DNA from: Opitutaceae bacterium
GTDB taxonomy: Bacteria; Verrucomicrobiota; Verrucomicrobiia; Opitutales; Opitutaceae
Reading direction: 5' to 3'
Length of the DNA: 46,407 nt
Assembly (NCBI GenBank): GCA_030693515.1
Contig: JAUYAK010000077.1
Coordinates: 1 to 46,407 of the forward strand
The position numbers and the translations under genes were made by a program. Positions 44,035 through 46,407 of this stretch are shown in pieces. The stretch's first letter is position 1. Each line of letters starts with the position of its first letter. The notes under the pieces were generated by a model, which worked only from the letters and a program-made list of their open reading frames with translations, was not told where the DNA came from and searched no databases.

Positions 44035-45626
44035 GCGCCGCCGCCATGGCTCCAGTTTCCCCGCGCCCATCGTGGCTGCAACGGGCGGTCGCGCTCGGCG
44101 CCGCGGTGCAGACCGCGCGGGTGGCGCGGCGTTTCCGCGCAGAGGACGACGCGCGGGAGGCGCAGGAGAGAACGCGCCGCGCGTTGATGGCGAGATTTGC
44201 CGCGACCGCGTTTGGCCGCGAAACGGGCATCGGGCGGACCCTGTCCTATCCGGAGTTTCAGGCGCGGGTCGCGCCGCGCGCCTACGAGGCTTTCACGCCG
44301 TGGATCGAGCGGATGAAGCGCGGCGAGGCCGACGTGCTCTGGCCGGGACGCTGCACGCATTACGCGGTGTCGTCGGGCACGACCGCGGGCCGCACGAAAT
44401 ACCTGCCGATCACGCGCGAGATGCTGGGGCATTTCCGGCGCACGGGCCTCGACTCGCTGTGCTTCTACGCGCGGCGCACGGGCAGCGCGCGGGTGTTTCG
44501 CGGCCGGCATCTTTTCCTCGGCGGATCGACCACGCTCGCGCCCATCGAGGAGGCGCGGCCTTTTCGCGCTTGGGGCGGCGATTTGAGCGGCATCACGGCG
44601 CTGAACTTGCCGGGGTGGGTCGAGCGGCACCTCTACGAGCCCGGCCGCGCCATCGCGCAGATCGGCGACTGGCCGGCGAAGCTCCGCGCCATCGCGGCAC
44701 GGACGGCGGCGCGCGACCTCACGCTCGTCGCCGGCATCCCGAGCTGGCTGCTCGTGCTGGCGGAGGAAATGGCCGCGCACACCGGGAAGAAGCCGCTGCG
44801 CGCGATTTGGCCGCGGCTGGAGTGCCTCGTGCACGGCGGCGTCCCACTCGGGCCGTTTGCGGCCGAGCTCCGCGCGGCGGTCGGCGAGGGGGTGAATTTC
44901 CAAGAGGTCTATCCCGCCTCCGAGGGCTTCATCGCGGCACAGGACGATGAGCCCGCCGCCGGGTTGCGGCTCATGGCGGACGCGGGGATCTTCTACGAAT
45001 TTCTCCCGCTCGCGCGTTACGACGAAGCCCGGATCTCCGAGCTGGGCGGCGAGGCCGTGCCGCTCGAGGGCGTCCGGCCGGGCGTAGATTACGTTCTCCT
45101 GATGACGACGCCCGCCGGCCTGTGCCGCTACGTGATTGGCGACGTGGTGCGGTTTGTCTCCACTGCGCCGGCGCGGCTCGTGTATGCGGGCCGGACGCGG
45201 CTGCAGCTGAGCGCATTTGGCGAGCATGTGATCGAAAAGGAACTCACCGATGCGCTTGCCGCCGTCGTCGCCGCGCACGACCTGACGGTGGCCAATTTCC
45301 ACGTCGCGCCGCGCTTCATCGACGCGCGGGCGGGCGAGAAACGCGGCCGGCACGAATGGTCGATTGAGCTCAAATGCGCGCCGCGGCGCCGCCTCGATCG
45401 GGCGGCGCTGGCGGCGGCGCTCGACGCGCACCTCCAGCGGAGCAACGACGACTACGAGGCCAAGCGCAAAGGCGGCGGACTCGAATTGCCCCTCGTGCGC
45501 CTGGTCGCGCCGGGCACCTTCGAGCGCTGGCTGCGCGAGCGGGGAAAGTGGGGTGGCCAGAGCAAGATGCCCCGCTGCCGGAGCGATCGCGCCATCGCCG
45601 ACGAGCTGGAGTGGTTGCAGGAATGA
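44031..45626 (+). CDS. GH3-family acyl-acid adenylate-forming enzyme
   Basis: 531 residues. GH3 (auxin-responsive promoter) motifs: ATP-binding AVSSGTTAGRTKYLP (112-126), FQEVYPASEGFIA (motif 2 with the usual E-P/A-S-E-x-F), and YVIGDVVRFVS with a downstream Lys-rich C-terminus (RKGGGLELP...). Plant GH3 enzymes attach amino acids to jasmonate or indole-acetate. Bacterial relatives are often found by lipid or natural-product genes, with unknown acyl substrates. It is coupled to the alpha/beta hydrolase by an ATGA overlap and ends the operon. The product and its link to glycolipids are unproven. Confidence 0.88.
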   Translation: MSAAAMAPVSPRPSWLQRAVALGAAVQTARVARRFRAEDDAREAQERTRRALMARFAATAFGRETGIGRTLSYPEFQARVAPRAYEAFTPWIERMKRGEADVLWPGRCTHYAVSSGTTAGRTKYLPITREMLGHFRRTGLDSLCFYARRTGSARVFRGRHLFLGGSTTLAPIEEARPFRAWGGDLSGITALNLPGWVERHLYEPGRAIAQIGDWPAKLRAIAARTAARDLTLVAGIPSWLLVLAEEMAAHTGKKPLRAIWPRLECLVHGGVPLGPFAAELRAAVGEGVNFQEVYPASEGFIAAQDDEPAAGLRLMADAGIFYEFLPLARYDEARISELGGEAVPLEGVRPGVDYVLLMTTPAGLCRYVIGDVVRFVSTAPARLVYAGRTRLQLSAFGEHVIEKELTDALAAVVAAHDLTVANFHVAPRFIDARAGEKRGRHEWSIELKCAPRRRLDRAALAAALDAHLQRSNDDYEAKRKGGGLELPLVRLVAPGTFERWLRERGKWGGQSKMPRCRSDRAIADELEWLQE

Positions 45627-45627
45627 A

Positions 45628-45653
45628 CGAAAAAGGCGGGCCGAAGCCCGCCT
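45628..45653 (-). terminator. Intrinsic terminator for the TonB receptor remnant (also faces the GH3 gene end)
   Basis: Read on the minus strand: AGGCGGG, a short loop CTTCGGC with a TTCG core, then CCCGCCT followed by TTTT, the classical G/C stem plus U-tract. On the + strand the same hairpin lies just after the GH3 stop, but with an A-tract before it, so + strand termination is weaker. Confidence 0.8.
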
Positions 45654-45677
45654 GGGTGATGCGACGCGTTGCGGTGA

Positions 45678-46245
45678 TTACAGCTTCCAGCGCACGCCGA
45701 AGTTCGCGCTCCAGCCGTATTCCTCGAGTTGGGTGAGGCGGGTGCCGTTCTTGCCGAAATAGACGCGGAAGGGCTCGCTGGTGAGGTTGAGCCCCTCGGC
45801 GAACAGCTCCCAATTCCGGTTCAGGCGGTAGGCGGCGGTCACATCGAACTGCTTGAAGTCGTCGACCCAGCGGTCGCTCGCGGCGTCGGCGCCGAGCGGC
45901 TCGTCTTCGCGCAGGCGCGGGGTGCGGAAATTGAGCGCGGCGCGGATAAAGAATCCGCCGCGCTCGAACGTGAGCGCGACATTGCCGATCTCCTTCGACT
46001 GGCCGATGAAGTCGAGCTTCTCGCCGGGCCGCGTCGGATAGGTGGCCTCGCTGTCGCTGCGCGTGTAGTTGGCCATGAAGCCAAGGCCGTTGAACGGCGC
46101 GGGCAGCGCGCGCAGCTGCTGCTGCCACGCGAGTTCAAGCCCGCGGATGCGGCCCTTGTTGCCGTTCACGAAGGTCACGAGCGTGAAGCCGGTCGCCGGA
46201 TCGCCGCCGGGCAGCGTGCGCTGATAGGTGAAGTTCTCGATGGAG
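45678..46245 (-). pseudogene. TonB-dependent receptor C-terminal remnant (interrupted)
   Basis: About 189 codons of receptor barrel, open to the TAA at 45678. The matching part starts near SIENFTYQRTLPGG, where family members have conserved barrel strands. The segment FVNGNKGRIRGLELAWQQQLRALPAPFNGLGFMANYTRSDSEATYP and the end RWVDDFKQFDVTAAYRLNRNWELFAEGLNLTSEPFRVYFGKNGTRLTQLEEYGWSANFGVRWKL are typical of the last strands of these receptors. The N-terminal signal, plug and most of the barrel are absent. Beyond about 46246 the frame runs into unrelated palindromic DNA, so the gene is broken by an insertion or by recombination. Whether the 5' part exists beyond the window is unknown. Confidence 0.75.
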
Positions 46246-46407
46246 CCTAACTCCGATATCGGAGTTAAGCGCTTTATCCCGACATGCCGATAACTCCGAC
46301 ATGATCGAGAGGCGCGAAAGAGCTTTCGAGTAGACCACGGCACTCGGGGTGTCTGCGATATCGGGATTATCGGACGGCTTCGAGGAACAGCCTTGAGCTG
46401 CTTTCGT
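46246..46407. mobile_element. Palindrome-rich end of a probable mobile element (incomplete)
   Basis: Immediately after the receptor homology stops, a perfect 20-base palindrome TAACTCCGATATCGGAGTTA spans 46248-46267. Further words CCGATAACTCCGA (46287-46299) and, inverted at 46361-46373, TCGGGATTATCGG repeat the same theme. Base composition is visibly lower in GC than the flanks. No transposase is visible before the edge. The design (clustered sub-terminal palindromes) recalls ends of IS91-type or tyrosine-recombinase elements, but the family is a guess. Confidence 0.45.

Overview
The window is GC-rich, compact, bacterial chromosomal DNA. A Verrucomicrobiota bacterium of the Opitutaceae type is the best guess, though no rRNA is present to settle it. 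The reasons are Gram-negative envelope genes (LolA-like chaperone, TonB-dependent receptors, RND-type exporter), large TonB receptors with an N-terminal carboxypeptidase-regulatory domain, tightly overlapping genes with few clear Shine-Dalgarno sites, and several dispersed GTAG-bounded palindromes.

Layout. 1-3459: the 3' part of gyrA, a PTS EIIA-type protein and a CorA magnesium channel. 3532-18747: an aryl-polyene-type pigment cluster. A chorismatase on the + strand converges on a 14-gene minus-strand run: methyltransferase, two flavoproteins with halogenase signatures, ACP, ketosynthase, ACP, ketosynthase, chain-length-factor-like protein, two lysophospholipid-type acyltransferases, GT2, LolA-like protein, MMPL exporter and aryl-AMP ligase. 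Many of these overlap by 4 bp. 18871-24934: amidohydrolase, metallo-beta-lactamase-fold hydrolase, OPA-type MFS transporter divergent from pyruvate kinase, and a lipoprotein with two TonB C-terminal domains. 24949-27131: a serine beta-lactamase-fold hydrolase and an SGNH-like protein. 27277-32554: a TRAP transporter (DctP, DctQ, DctM) coupled to a dipeptide epimerase and a PQQ-type propeller protein. 32555-32868: a CACAGAG-type hairpin repeat and a CAU-anticodon tRNA. 32896-38493: two secreted metallophosphoesterases and a full-length TonB-dependent receptor. 38683-45626: an envelope-glycolipid-like operon (GT4, MGDG-synthase-like GT, lipid kinase, LpxH-like phosphoesterase, alpha/beta hydrolase, GH3-type adenylase). 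45678-46407: the C-terminal remnant of a second TonB receptor, apparently broken by a mobile element whose palindromic end runs off the window.

How the genes work together. In the pigment cluster the chorismatase should make a hydroxybenzoate, the AMP ligase load it on an ACP, and the ketosynthase/CLF set extend it. The flavoproteins and methyltransferase would decorate the aryl head, and the acyltransferases, LolA-like and MMPL proteins would attach the product to a lipid and move it to the outer membrane. The combination recalls halogenated xanthomonadin or flexirubin pigments. No ketoreductase, dehydratase or thioesterase is encoded here, so those steps must be supplied from elsewhere if the product is a polyene. 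The second recurrent theme is a set of REPIN-like palindromes (2373, 4469, 21176, 34051, 35531, 42756) lying at gene ends, several containing stop codons.
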